Source of the DNA: Stigmatella aurantiaca
Lineage (GTDB): Bacteria; Myxococcota; Myxococcia; Myxococcales; Myxococcaceae
Direction of reading: 5' to 3'
Length of the DNA stretch: 64,000 nt
Assembly (NCBI RefSeq): GCF_900109545.1
Contig: NZ_FOAP01000005.1
Coordinates: 1 to 64,000, forward strand
The translations under genes were made by a program, and so were the position numbers. Under the pieces are notes generated by a model. It was not told the DNA's origin. It was given only the letters and a program-made list of their open reading frames with translations, and ran no database searches. Below, one piece after another: positions 35,851-43,917 of this stretch (the first letter of the stretch is position 1; each line of letters starts with the position of its first letter).

Positions 35851-36891
35851 ATGCAGCTGGGCTTCAAGGCAGACAACCTGCTGGAGCGTGTGGCGGACTG
35901 GCTCAACCTGGCCCCGCGGCCGGTGGTGCAGTCCTTCTTCGGGATGATGGCCGCGCGCACGCTCATGGCGGGGGTGCGGTTGGGGGTGTACGGGGCGCTG
36001 GCGGAGGGGCCCACGACGGCGGAGGCCCTGGCCGAGCGGCTGAAGCTGTCCCCGGCAGGGACGCGGGCGCTGCTGGAGGCGCTGGTGTCCTGCGAGGCGG
36101 TGACGCGCAAGCGGGGCCGCTACCAGCTGGATGCCCGCTCCAAGCGCTGGCTGGACCCGCGCTCGCCCCGGTACATGGGCGGCTTCCTGGAGTTCAACTA
36201 CGCCCAGTGGGACTGGTGGGGGCAGCTGGAGAACGTGGTGCGCAGCGGGCAGCCGGTGGAGATTCACGGGTTTGATCCCGAGGACCGGCGCTGGCGGGAC
36301 TACATCCACGGCATGCACCAGCTGGCGCTGCTGTCGGCCCCGGAGGTGGCCGCGGCCATCCCCCTGCCCCGGGGCGCCCGGCACATCCTGGACCTGGGCG
36401 GGGCGCACGGCTGGTTCTCCGCGGAGCTGTGCCAGCGCCACCGGGGGCTGAAGGCCACGGTGCTGGACCTGGAGGGCAGCGTGCGCGTGGGGCGGGAGAT
36501 CATCGCCGCCGCGGGCCTGTCCCACGTGGTGGGGCACCAGGAGGGCAACCTGCTCACCGCCGAGCTGGGGGGCCCGTATGACGCGGTGCTCGTCTTCCAG
36601 GTGATGCACCACCTGACGCCCGCCCAGAACGTGGCGCTGCTGCGCCGGGTGCGCGCGGCGCTCAGCCCCCGGGGCACGCTGGCCGTGCTGGAGTACCTGA
36701 GCGAGGACGCCGAGGCGCCCCCCAGCTCCGCGGCCCTCATCGGCCTGCACTACTTCCTCACCTCGCGCGCCACGGCCTACTCGCCGGCCGAGATGGAGGG
36801 GTTCCTCAGCGACGCGGGCTTCCACATCACCAAGACCCAGGCGGTGCGCCACCTGCCGCTGCAGACGCTCATCCTCGCCCGGCCGGAGTAA
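35851..36891 (+). CDS. class I SAM-dependent O-methyltransferase (AdoMet MT family 2 type)
   Basis: A 346-residue enzyme. Residues 20-110 form a winged-helix dimerisation domain (GALAEGPTTAEALAERLKL; GTRALLEALVSCEAV). The catalytic domain shows SAM motif I HILDLGGAHGWFS, an acidic loop (VLDLEGS), YDAVLVFQVMHHLTP and a C-terminal YSPAEMEGFLSDAGF block. It resembles hydroxyneurosporene or polyketide O-methyltransferases. The substrate is unknown. A hairpin follows its stop, separating it from the arabinose-type genes downstream, so functional linkage to them is uncertain. Confidence 0.88.
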   Translation: MQLGFKADNLLERVADWLNLAPRPVVQSFFGMMAARTLMAGVRLGVYGALAEGPTTAEALAERLKLSPAGTRALLEALVSCEAVTRKRGRYQLDARSKRWLDPRSPRYMGGFLEFNYAQWDWWGQLENVVRSGQPVEIHGFDPEDRRWRDYIHGMHQLALLSAPEVAAAIPLPRGARHILDLGGAHGWFSAELCQRHRGLKATVLDLEGSVRVGREIIAAAGLSHVVGHQEGNLLTAELGGPYDAVLVFQVMHHLTPAQNVALLRRVRAALSPRGTLAVLEYLSEDAEAPPSSAALIGLHYFLTSRATAYSPAEMEGFLSDAGFHITKTQAVRHLPLQTLILARPE

Positions 36892-36903
36892 CGGCATCCG
36901 GGC

Positions 36904-36921
36904 GCCGCCCCAGCGGGCGGC
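36904..36921 (+). terminator. short GC hairpin after the methyltransferase gene
   Basis: GCCGCCC (36904-36910) and GGGCGGC (36915-36921) form a 7-pair stem with a 4-base loop, 13 bases after the stop, followed by AGGGGTTTG. It is a plausible weak terminator between two transcription units. Confidence 0.4.
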
Positions 36922-36973
36922 AGGGGTTTGCCGGGCCCCTCCCCCGCCCTCCGCTGTATTACCTTCCCGCCCC

Positions 36974-38422
36974 GTGCAGAAGTCCTCTCCCATCGAGTCG
37001 CTCCCCGCCACCGAGCCGCCCCTGGCCGTCGATCTGGACGGGACGCTGGTGCGCACGGACACGCTGCACGAGAGCCTCCTGGTGCTGCTCAAGCAGAACC
37101 CGCTGCTCCTCGTGCTGGCGGCCGTGTGGATGCTCCGGGGCAAGGCCTTCTTCAAGGCGCAGGTGGGCCTTCGGGTGCGCCTGGATGCCTCGCGCCTGCC
37201 CTACAGCGAACCGCTGCTCGCCTACCTCCGGGAGGAGCGGGACCGGGGCCGGCGGCTGGTGCTGGCCACCGCGGCGGACCAGAGCATCGCCCACGCCGTG
37301 GCCGCGCACCTGGGCCTCTTCTCCGAGGTGTACGCCAGCGACGGGACGGTGAACCTCTCGGGCGCGCACAAGCTGGCGCGGCTGAAGCAGGCGCACGCCG
37401 AGTTCGACTACGCCGGGGATGGCGAGGTGGACCTCACGCTGTGGCGCGAGGCACGCCGGGCGCTGGTGGTGCACGGCGCGCCGGGGCTGGAGCGCCGGGT
37501 GCGGGCGCTGGGCCGGGGCGAGGTGCGCGTCTTCGAGCGCCCCCGCGTGGGGCCACGCGCCTGGGTGAAGGCGCTGCGCGTGCACCAGTGGGCCAAGAAC
37601 GTCCTCGTCTTCGTGCCCATGCTGGCGGCCCACCAGGGGCTCAACGCCGGGGTGCTGCTCCAGGCGGCGCTGGGCTTCGTGGCCTTCAGCCTGTGCGCCT
37701 CCAGCGTCTACATGCTGAACGACTTGCTGGACCTGGATGCGGACCGCCAGCACCCCACCAAGCGCCTGCGCCCCTTCGCCTCGGGGGACCTGCCCGTGCA
37801 GACGGGGGCGATGCTCGCGCCGGTGCTCCTCGTGGCGGGCTTTGGCGTGGCCGCGCTCCTGCCCCCCGCCTTCGCGGCGCTGCTGGCCACCTACTACGGG
37901 GTGACGCTCGCCTACTCCCTGTACCTCAAGCAGGTGATGGTGCTGGATGTGCTGGTGCTGGCGAGCCTCTACACGGTGCGCATCTTCGGCGGCTCGCTGG
38001 CGGTGGGCATCCCCACGTCGAGCTGGCTCTTCACCTTCTCCATGTTCCTGTTCCTGTCCCTGGCGCTGGTGAAGCGGCTGTCCGAGGTGCGGCGGCTGCG
38101 GCTGTCCAACGCGGAGGCCGCGCCGGGCCGGGGCTACCTGGCCAGCGACTACGAGCAGCTCTCCAGCCTGGGCGTGGCCTCGGGCTACATCGCCGTGCTG
38201 GTGCTGGCGCTGTACATCACCAGCAAGGAAGTCACGGTGCTCTACCGGTTCCACGAGCGGCTGTGGCTGCTCTGCCCGGTCATGCTGTACTGGGTGAGCC
38301 GGGTGTGGCTGCTGGCCCACCGGGGGCTCGTGAACGAGGACCCGCTCGTCTTTGCGCTGCGGGACAAGGTGAGTTACGCGGTGGGGCTGGTGGCGGCGCT
38401 GGTGGTGCTGGCGGCCACTTGA
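36974..38422 (+). CDS. HAD phosphatase-UbiA prenyltransferase fusion (DPPR synthase-like)
   Basis: A 482-residue protein beginning at GTG 36974. Residues 15-185 are a HAD hydrolase with the nucleophile pair in VDLDGTL (Asp20, Asp22) and the acidic motif AGDGEVDL. Residues 190-482 are a UbiA-type polytopic membrane enzyme with the aspartate motif NDLLDLDADRQHP followed by KRLRPFASG. The Asp motif, HPTKR and RPxASG are the features of decaprenyl-phosphate phosphoribosyltransferase (M. tuberculosis UbiA, Rv3806c), which joins PRPP to a polyprenyl phosphate. The attached HAD domain could remove the 5-phosphate of the product. The next two genes are DprE1- and DprE2-like, 10 and 9 bases apart, forming a tight operon. 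Confidence 0.85.
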   Translation: MQKSSPIESLPATEPPLAVDLDGTLVRTDTLHESLLVLLKQNPLLLVLAAVWMLRGKAFFKAQVGLRVRLDASRLPYSEPLLAYLREERDRGRRLVLATAADQSIAHAVAAHLGLFSEVYASDGTVNLSGAHKLARLKQAHAEFDYAGDGEVDLTLWREARRALVVHGAPGLERRVRALGRGEVRVFERPRVGPRAWVKALRVHQWAKNVLVFVPMLAAHQGLNAGVLLQAALGFVAFSLCASSVYMLNDLLDLDADRQHPTKRLRPFASGDLPVQTGAMLAPVLLVAGFGVAALLPPAFAALLATYYGVTLAYSLYLKQVMVLDVLVLASLYTVRIFGGSLAVGIPTSSWLFTFSMFLFLSLALVKRLSEVRRLRLSNAEAAPGRGYLASDYEQLSSLGVASGYIAVLVLALYITSKEVTVLYRFHERLWLLCPVMLYWVSRVWLLAHRGLVNEDPLVFALRDKVSYAVGLVAALVVLAAT

Positions 38423-38432
38423 GAAGGCGGCG

Positions 38433-39752
38433 ATGACCAAAGAGCTTCAGTCCTGGGGACGCTTCCCGCTCGCCACGCGGCAGACCGCGCACGCCCTGGC
38501 CTGGCAGACGGACCGGCTCCCCGCCACGGGGGCCTCGCTGCTGCCCTACGGGCAGGGGCGCAGCTACGGCGACTCGTGCCTCAACGAGGACGGCACGCTG
38601 CTCACCACGCACGCGCTGGACCGGCTGCTGGGCTTCGACATCGCCACGGGCGTGGTGCGCTGCGAGGCGGGCACCACGCTGGAGACGCTGCTGAAGCTGG
38701 CGGTGCCCCGGGGCTACTTTCTGCCCGTCACCCCGGGCACCAAGTTCGTCAGCGTCGGCGGGGCCATCGCCAACGATGTGCACGGCAAGAACCACCACCG
38801 CGCCGGCACCTTCGGGCGGCACGTGCGCCGCTTCGAGCTGCTGCGCTCGGATGGCAGCCGCCGGGTGTGCTCGCCGGAGGAGAACGCGGACTGGTACGAG
38901 GCCACCCTCGGCGGCCTGGGGCTCACCGGCGTCATCCTCTGGGCCGACGTGCAGATGCGCCCCATCCACAACCCGTTCGTCCTCACCGAGACGGTGCCGA
39001 TGGCGAACCTCGAGGACTTCTTCGAGCTCTCCCGCCAGTCGGAACAGGATTACGAGTTCACCGTGGCCTGGGTGGACAGCCTGGCACGGGGGCGCCGGAT
39101 GGGCCGGGGCCTCTTCTTCCGCGGCAACTTCGCCCCGCCGCGCTTCGATGGGCTGCCCCTGGTGAAGAGCCACCTGAGCCACGGCTCGGCGCTGGCGGTG
39201 CCCTTTCACCTGCCCGGCTTCAGCCTCAACTGGCTGTCGGTGGCCGCCTTCAACTTCCTCTACTACCGGGCGAACCTCCTGCGCCGGGGGCCGCGCCTTC
39301 AGCACTACGATCCGTTCTTCTACCCGCTGGACGCGGTCCACCACTGGAACCGGGGCTACGGACGGCGGGGCTTCTTCCAGTTCCAGTGCGTGCTGCCCTT
39401 CTCCACCGGGAGCGACGCGCTGCGGGCCATCCTGGAGCGCAGCGCCCGGGAGGTGCCCAGCCCGCTCACCGTGCTGAAGACGTTTGGACACATGCCCTCC
39501 CCCGGGTGGCTGTCCTTCCCCCGGCCCGGGGTGACGCTGGCCCTGGACTTCGCCAACCGGGGCGAGCGGACGCTGAAGCTCGTGGCGGAGCTGGACGGCA
39601 TCACCCGCCAGGCGGGCGGCGCGGTATACCCGGCCAAGGATGCGGGCATGAGCCCCGAGAACTTCGCCGCCTACTTTCCCCAGCTCGAGCGCTTCAAGCG
39701 CTACGTCGATCCCGCCTTCTCCTCGTCCTTCTGGCGGCGCATGAATCCGTAG
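38433..39752 (+). CDS. DprE1-like FAD-dependent oxidase (polyprenylphosphoryl-ribose 2'-oxidase)
   Basis: A 439-residue flavoenzyme of the vanillyl-alcohol oxidase fold: GQGRSYGDS (FAD site), PGTKFVSVGGAIANDVHGKN then HHRAGTFGRHV (His118, His121, His122), and GGLGLTGVI. In the C-terminal half YPLDAVHHWNRGYG, FFQFQCVLP and VYPAKDAG (Lys402) follow the mycobacterial DprE1 pattern closely. DprE1 oxidises polyprenylphosphoryl-ribose to the 2'-keto intermediate. At the position of mycobacterial Cys387, the benzothiazinone target, this protein has Ala370 (VTLALDF). It lies between the UbiA fusion and the DprE2-like gene. Assignment is by motif comparison from memory. Confidence 0.85.
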   Translation: MTKELQSWGRFPLATRQTAHALAWQTDRLPATGASLLPYGQGRSYGDSCLNEDGTLLTTHALDRLLGFDIATGVVRCEAGTTLETLLKLAVPRGYFLPVTPGTKFVSVGGAIANDVHGKNHHRAGTFGRHVRRFELLRSDGSRRVCSPEENADWYEATLGGLGLTGVILWADVQMRPIHNPFVLTETVPMANLEDFFELSRQSEQDYEFTVAWVDSLARGRRMGRGLFFRGNFAPPRFDGLPLVKSHLSHGSALAVPFHLPGFSLNWLSVAAFNFLYYRANLLRRGPRLQHYDPFFYPLDAVHHWNRGYGRRGFFQFQCVLPFSTGSDALRAILERSAREVPSPLTVLKTFGHMPSPGWLSFPRPGVTLALDFANRGERTLKLVAELDGITRQAGGAVYPAKDAGMSPENFAAYFPQLERFKRYVDPAFSSSFWRRMNP

Positions 39753-39761
39753 GAACCCACC

Positions 39762-40499
39762 ATGAAGAAGGTCCTCATCCTCGGCGCCACGAGCGCCATC
39801 GCCCAGGCCACGGTGCGGCTGCTCGCCGCGCGGGGCGCCGCGCTGTACCTCGTGGGCCGCAACGCCGCCAACCTCGATGCCGTGGCGAAGGACGCGGCCA
39901 CCCGCGGCGCCTCCAAGGTTGAACAGGAGGCCGTGGACCTGGACGACACGGCCGCGCACGAGGCCCTGGTGGAGCGCGCGGCCCAGGCACTGGGCGGGCT
40001 GGATGGCGCGCTCATCGCCCACGGGGTGCTCGGCGAGCAGAAGGCCTGCGAGCGCTCCTGGGCGGACGCGCAGAAAGTGCTGCACACCAACTTCCTGAGC
40101 GCCGCCTCGCTGCTGACGGTGCTGGGCAACCGCTTCGAGGCCCAGAAGGCCGGCACGCTGGTGGTCCTCTCCTCGGTGGCCGGAGACCGGGGCCGGCAGA
40201 GCAACTACGTGTACGGCGCCTCCAAGGGCGCCCTCACCGTCTTCCTGCAGGGGCTGCGCAACCGGCTGGCGCCCGCCGGGGTGGCGGTGGTGACGGTGAA
40301 GCCCGGCTTCGTTGACACGCCCATGACGGCGCACGTGGCGAAGAACAAGCTGTTCGCCTCGCCCGAGCAGGTGGCCCGCGGCATCCTCCGCGCGGCGGAC
40401 GGGCGGAAGGATGAAGTCTATGTCCCGGGCTTCTGGGCCCTCATCATGCTCATCATCCGCACCATCCCCGAGGGGGTCTTCAAGCGGATGAAGCTGTAG
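39762..40499 (+). CDS. DprE2-like short-chain dehydrogenase
   Basis: A 245-residue SDR: nucleotide site ILGATSAIAQA, active-site Ser137/138 in VVLSSVAGDRG, and Tyr151-x3-Lys155 in NYVYGASKG. The late blocks VKPGFVDTPMTAH and IRTIPEGVFKRMKL match the C-terminal end of mycobacterial DprE2, which reduces the 2'-keto intermediate to polyprenylphosphoryl-arabinose with NAD(P)H. Its place right after the DprE1-like gene supports that role. It converges with the hybrid kinase gene, 7 bases apart. Confidence 0.87.
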   Translation: MKKVLILGATSAIAQATVRLLAARGAALYLVGRNAANLDAVAKDAATRGASKVEQEAVDLDDTAAHEALVERAAQALGGLDGALIAHGVLGEQKACERSWADAQKVLHTNFLSAASLLTVLGNRFEAQKAGTLVVLSSVAGDRGRQSNYVYGASKGALTVFLQGLRNRLAPAGVAVVTVKPGFVDTPMTAHVAKNKLFASPEQVARGILRAADGRKDEVYVPGFWALIMLIIRTIPEGVFKRMKL

Positions 40500-40506
40500 C
40501 CCGGGT

Positions 40507-43500
40507 TTACCCTTCGGTCTCCAGCCCCACCTGGCTGCACAGCGAGGCGAGCACCGCCATGAGCTCCATGGGCTCGACGGGCTTGGGGCAGTGGCTCTGG
40601 AAGCCGGCGAGCAGGGCCCGCGTCCGGTCCTCCATCCGCGCATACGCGGTGAGGGCCACCGCGGGCGTCCGGCCCCCCTCCTCCCGGTCCAGGGCGCGCA
40701 CCTTGCGGATGAAGGTGTAGCCATCCTCGCCCGGCATGCCGATGTCGGAGACGAGGGCATCGGGCCGGTGCTCCCGGAGCAGCGCCAGCCCCTGGGCCGC
40801 GGACGACGCACACGTCACGCGCGCACGGCAGCCCTCGAGCAGGGTCCGCAGCATCTCGCGCGTGTCCTCCTCGTCGTCCACCACGAGCACATGCAGCCCG
40901 CTCAGCTCCGGGGGACACGCCGGCGGCTCGCGCAGGGGCGCCTCGCGCGGGGCAAGGGGGGGCGCCACGTCCTTGCGCACCGCCATCAGCAGCGGCAGCC
41001 GCACGGTGAAGGTCGCACCCTGTCCCTCGCCCTCGCTCTGGGCGGACACCGTGCCGCCGTGCATCTCCACCAGGTTCCGCACGATGGACAGCCCCAGCCC
41101 CAGGCCGCCGTACTGGCGGGAGGTGCCCCCTTCGGCCTGGCGGAAGCGCTCGAAGACATGGGGCAGGAACGCGGGCGGAATCCCCGCGCCCGTGTCGGTC
41201 ACCGTGACTTCCACCGAGGCGTCCTGGCGCTCCACCATCACCTGGACGCGGCCCCCCTTGGAGGTGAACTTCACCGCGTTGCTCAGCAGGTTCCACACCA
41301 CCTGCTGCAGCCGGTGCGCGTCCCCCAGCACGCTGCCCGTGGCATCCAGGGCCGCTTGCAGGTGAATGCCCTTGGCGTCCGCGGCGGGCCGCACGCTCTC
41401 CAGCGCCTGCTCGACGATGGCGGTCATCTCCACCGTCTCCACCTCCAGCTTGAGCTTGCCGGACATGATGCGGCTGACATCCAGCAGGTCCTCGATGAGC
41501 TGCGCCTGGGCCCGGGCATTGCGCTCCACGGTCTCCAGGGCGCGCTGGCGCTTGTGGTCCGGCAGGCTCCCGGTGCGCAGCATCTGCACCCAGCCCAGCA
41601 TGGCGGTCAGCGGCGTGCGGAGCTCGTGGGAGACGGTGGCCAGGAACTCGTCCTTGAGCTGGTTGGCGCGCTCGGAGTCCGCCCGGGCCGCCTTCTCCCG
41701 TTCGAGCAGCGCCGCGCGCTCGGCCTCCTGGCGCTTCGCCTGGGTGATGTCCCGCGTGACGGTGGCGATGCCCTGCAAGGCGCCCGTCTGGGGGTGCCGC
41801 AGGGTGAACAGGGTGAAATACGTGGGCACCGCCTGGCCCGTCTGGAAGTGCCGGAAGCGGAACTCGCCCTCCCAGCGCCCCTCCCGCAGCATGACGGGCA
41901 GGAGGGTGTTCTCGCCAAAGGGCCGGTCCTCGTCCGTGAAGTAGTCGAGGATGCGCGTGCCCCGGGCGGCCTCCAGGCTCCCCAGGCCCACCATCTTCAG
42001 GCCGGCCTCGTTGACGAACAGCATGCGGCCTTCCGTGTCCGCGATGCCGACGAAGTCACTGGAGCGCTCGACGACGTGCACCAGCTTCTGGCGCTCCTCC
42101 TCGGCGCGCCGCTGCGCGGTGACGTCGGCGACGAAGCCCTCCATCGCCAGCAACTGGCCCTCCGCGGAGAAGAGGCCCCGGCCCCGGTCCCACACCCACC
42201 GCTCCTCGCCGGCCCGCGTCCGGATGCGGTAGCTCAGGGTGAAGGGCTCGCGGGCGCCGATCGCTGCCTCCATCCCGGCGGCCACGGCGCCCACATCCTC
42301 GGGGTGCACCAGGCTGCCCCAGGAGACGCCCCAGGCCTGGAAGTCCTCGAAGTCATAGCCGGTGAGCGGCCCGCCCCCTTCGCTGGCGTAGGCCAGGCGC
42401 CAGGGCGGCTCATGGGAGCGGCGATAGGCCATGCCGGGCAGATTGCCCATGAGGGTCTCCAGGGTGCGCTCGCTCTCGCGCGCCTGGGCCTCGGCCTTCT
42501 CCATGCGAAGCAAGGCCTCGCGGAGGTTGTCCTCGTGGCGCAGCCGCTCGATGCCCAGGGCCATGCTGTCGGCCGCCAGCCGCAGCACATCAAGCACATC
42601 CAGGGTCAACGGCTCCCGGCCGAAGATGGCCACCACGCCCACCAGCCGCTCATCCAGCAGCAGCGGCGTCCCGGCCAGGGAGACCAGGTTCTCCTTCGGG
42701 GCCCACTCCAGCACGCCCAGGGAGGGCTCGCCCGCGAGGACATTGGTGAGGAACGGGGCCCGGTCCTGGGCAATGCGCCCCACCGGGGAGTCCCCGAGCG
42801 GAACCCGTTCCTGAAGGCCCTCAGGGGGAATGAGCAGGCCCGAGCTGGCCTGGAGCTGCAGGGCGTTGGTGGACTCGTCGAGCAGCCAGATGCCCGCGAA
42901 GGCCGCGCCCAGGTGCCACACGAGCCCCTCGGCGCACCCGTGCAGCATGTCGTGCAGGGTGCGGCTCTGGGTGAGCACCAGCCCCACGTCCGCCATCAGC
43001 CGGCCGTGATGGATGTGGCGGACCCGCTCCGCCTCGGCCGCCTTGCGCTCGGTGATGTCGCTGAGGGTGACGATTGTCTGAAAGCCCGTGCCCTCGGCGG
43101 GAACGGCCAAGGTCAGGAGGACGTGGATGCGCCGGCCCCGGAGCGTCTGCATCACCGCTTCGGCCTTGAAGTGCGTGCGCCCCTCGGACAGGGCAACGAG
43201 CTCCTCGACGACCGACGGCAGGGTCTCGGGCAGGAAGATGCGCGGCAGGGCGTCGAGCACCTCGGCCTTGTCGCGGGCTTCGAACAGGCGCACCGTGGCG
43301 TCGTTGACATCCAGCACGCGCACGAGCCGCACGGCCTGCTGAACGAAGTCCGGGTGGGCCTCGCAGAAGGCGCGCACGTCCGTGCCCCCTTCGGTCCGCA
43401 TCTTCGCCAGCAACGCGGAGAGCAGAGAGAGATCCTCCACCCAGACGGACAGCGCGGCGCCGAGCAGGAACGGGTGCGGAAGTCCCCCGGAATGCAGCGG

Positions 43501-43866
43501 CTCCTGTCCCTCGCGGGCGCTGAACTCGCGGGTCACCACACAGACATGGCCGCTCTGGGTGCGGAAGAGCCGGCTGCCCACGCCGCGCTGCCAGGGCACG
43601 CTCTGACGCTCCAGGGACTCGGGGATTCCCCCCTGAGCCACCCGAAGGAAGGCCTGATGGAAGGGCTGCCCCACTTCCTGAGGGAACAGCGTCCAGAGGC
43701 TCTGGCCGAGCAGCTCCACACAAGGCTTGCCCAGCAGACGCTCGTGCAACTCGTTGAGGTAAAGGATGTGCCCCTCGGCATCGAACGCCGCGATGCCCTC
43801 CTCCATCCCGTCCAGCAATTCCGGCAAGATGAGCACCGCAGACCCGTACCAGAGTCCGATGGCCAC
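40507..43866 (-). CDS. hybrid PAS/GAF histidine kinase with a C-terminal receiver
   Basis: A 1119-residue soluble sensor: PAS domains at the N-terminus (LDGMEEGIAAFDAEGHILYL) and around 165-275, a GAF domain (about 290-440), further PAS domains (about 470-610 and 615-740), HisKA with TVSHELRTPLTAML, HATPase_c with NLLSNAVKFT and GGLGLGLSIV, and a receiver at 990-1110 (VLVVDDEEDT; phospho-Asp in SDIGMPGEDG; Lys in CPKPV). It is a hybrid kinase, so it should pass phosphate on to a separate phosphotransfer protein or regulator not found here. The start is GTG 43866, with a weak GAGG upstream. Confidence 0.88.
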   Translation of the reverse strand: MAIGLWYGSAVLILPELLDGMEEGIAAFDAEGHILYLNELHERLLGKPCVELLGQSLWTLFPQEVGQPFHQAFLRVAQGGIPESLERQSVPWQRGVGSRLFRTQSGHVCVVTREFSAREGQEPLHSGGLPHPFLLGAALSVWVEDLSLLSALLAKMRTEGGTDVRAFCEAHPDFVQQAVRLVRVLDVNDATVRLFEARDKAEVLDALPRIFLPETLPSVVEELVALSEGRTHFKAEAVMQTLRGRRIHVLLTLAVPAEGTGFQTIVTLSDITERKAAEAERVRHIHHGRLMADVGLVLTQSRTLHDMLHGCAEGLVWHLGAAFAGIWLLDESTNALQLQASSGLLIPPEGLQERVPLGDSPVGRIAQDRAPFLTNVLAGEPSLGVLEWAPKENLVSLAGTPLLLDERLVGVVAIFGREPLTLDVLDVLRLAADSMALGIERLRHEDNLREALLRMEKAEAQARESERTLETLMGNLPGMAYRRSHEPPWRLAYASEGGGPLTGYDFEDFQAWGVSWGSLVHPEDVGAVAAGMEAAIGAREPFTLSYRIRTRAGEERWVWDRGRGLFSAEGQLLAMEGFVADVTAQRRAEEERQKLVHVVERSSDFVGIADTEGRMLFVNEAGLKMVGLGSLEAARGTRILDYFTDEDRPFGENTLLPVMLREGRWEGEFRFRHFQTGQAVPTYFTLFTLRHPQTGALQGIATVTRDITQAKRQEAERAALLEREKAARADSERANQLKDEFLATVSHELRTPLTAMLGWVQMLRTGSLPDHKRQRALETVERNARAQAQLIEDLLDVSRIMSGKLKLEVETVEMTAIVEQALESVRPAADAKGIHLQAALDATGSVLGDAHRLQQVVWNLLSNAVKFTSKGGRVQVMVERQDASVEVTVTDTGAGIPPAFLPHVFERFRQAEGGTSRQYGGLGLGLSIVRNLVEMHGGTVSAQSEGEGQGATFTVRLPLLMAVRKDVAPPLAPREAPLREPPACPPELSGLHVLVVDDEEDTREMLRTLLEGCRARVTCASSAAQGLALLREHRPDALVSDIGMPGEDGYTFIRKVRALDREEGGRTPAVALTAYARMEDRTRALLAGFQSHCPKPVEPMELMAVLASLCSQVGLETEG

Positions 43867-43917
43867 CTCGACCCAAGGCTCAAACTCCTACGTGTTTTGA
43901 ACACATCGCGGGAGCCT

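Noticed and set aside
34030-37155. Reading the DUF4388 response regulator as a protein of over 1000 residues
   Set aside because: The upstream extension runs antisense through the methyltransferase and MYXO-CTERM-like genes. Receiver homology begins at ATG 35355.
35851-40499. Methyltransferase as part of the arabinose-donor operon
   Set aside because: A hairpin and an 82-base gap separate it, while it is coupled (6 bases) to the MYXO-CTERM-like gene. Membership is unsupported.
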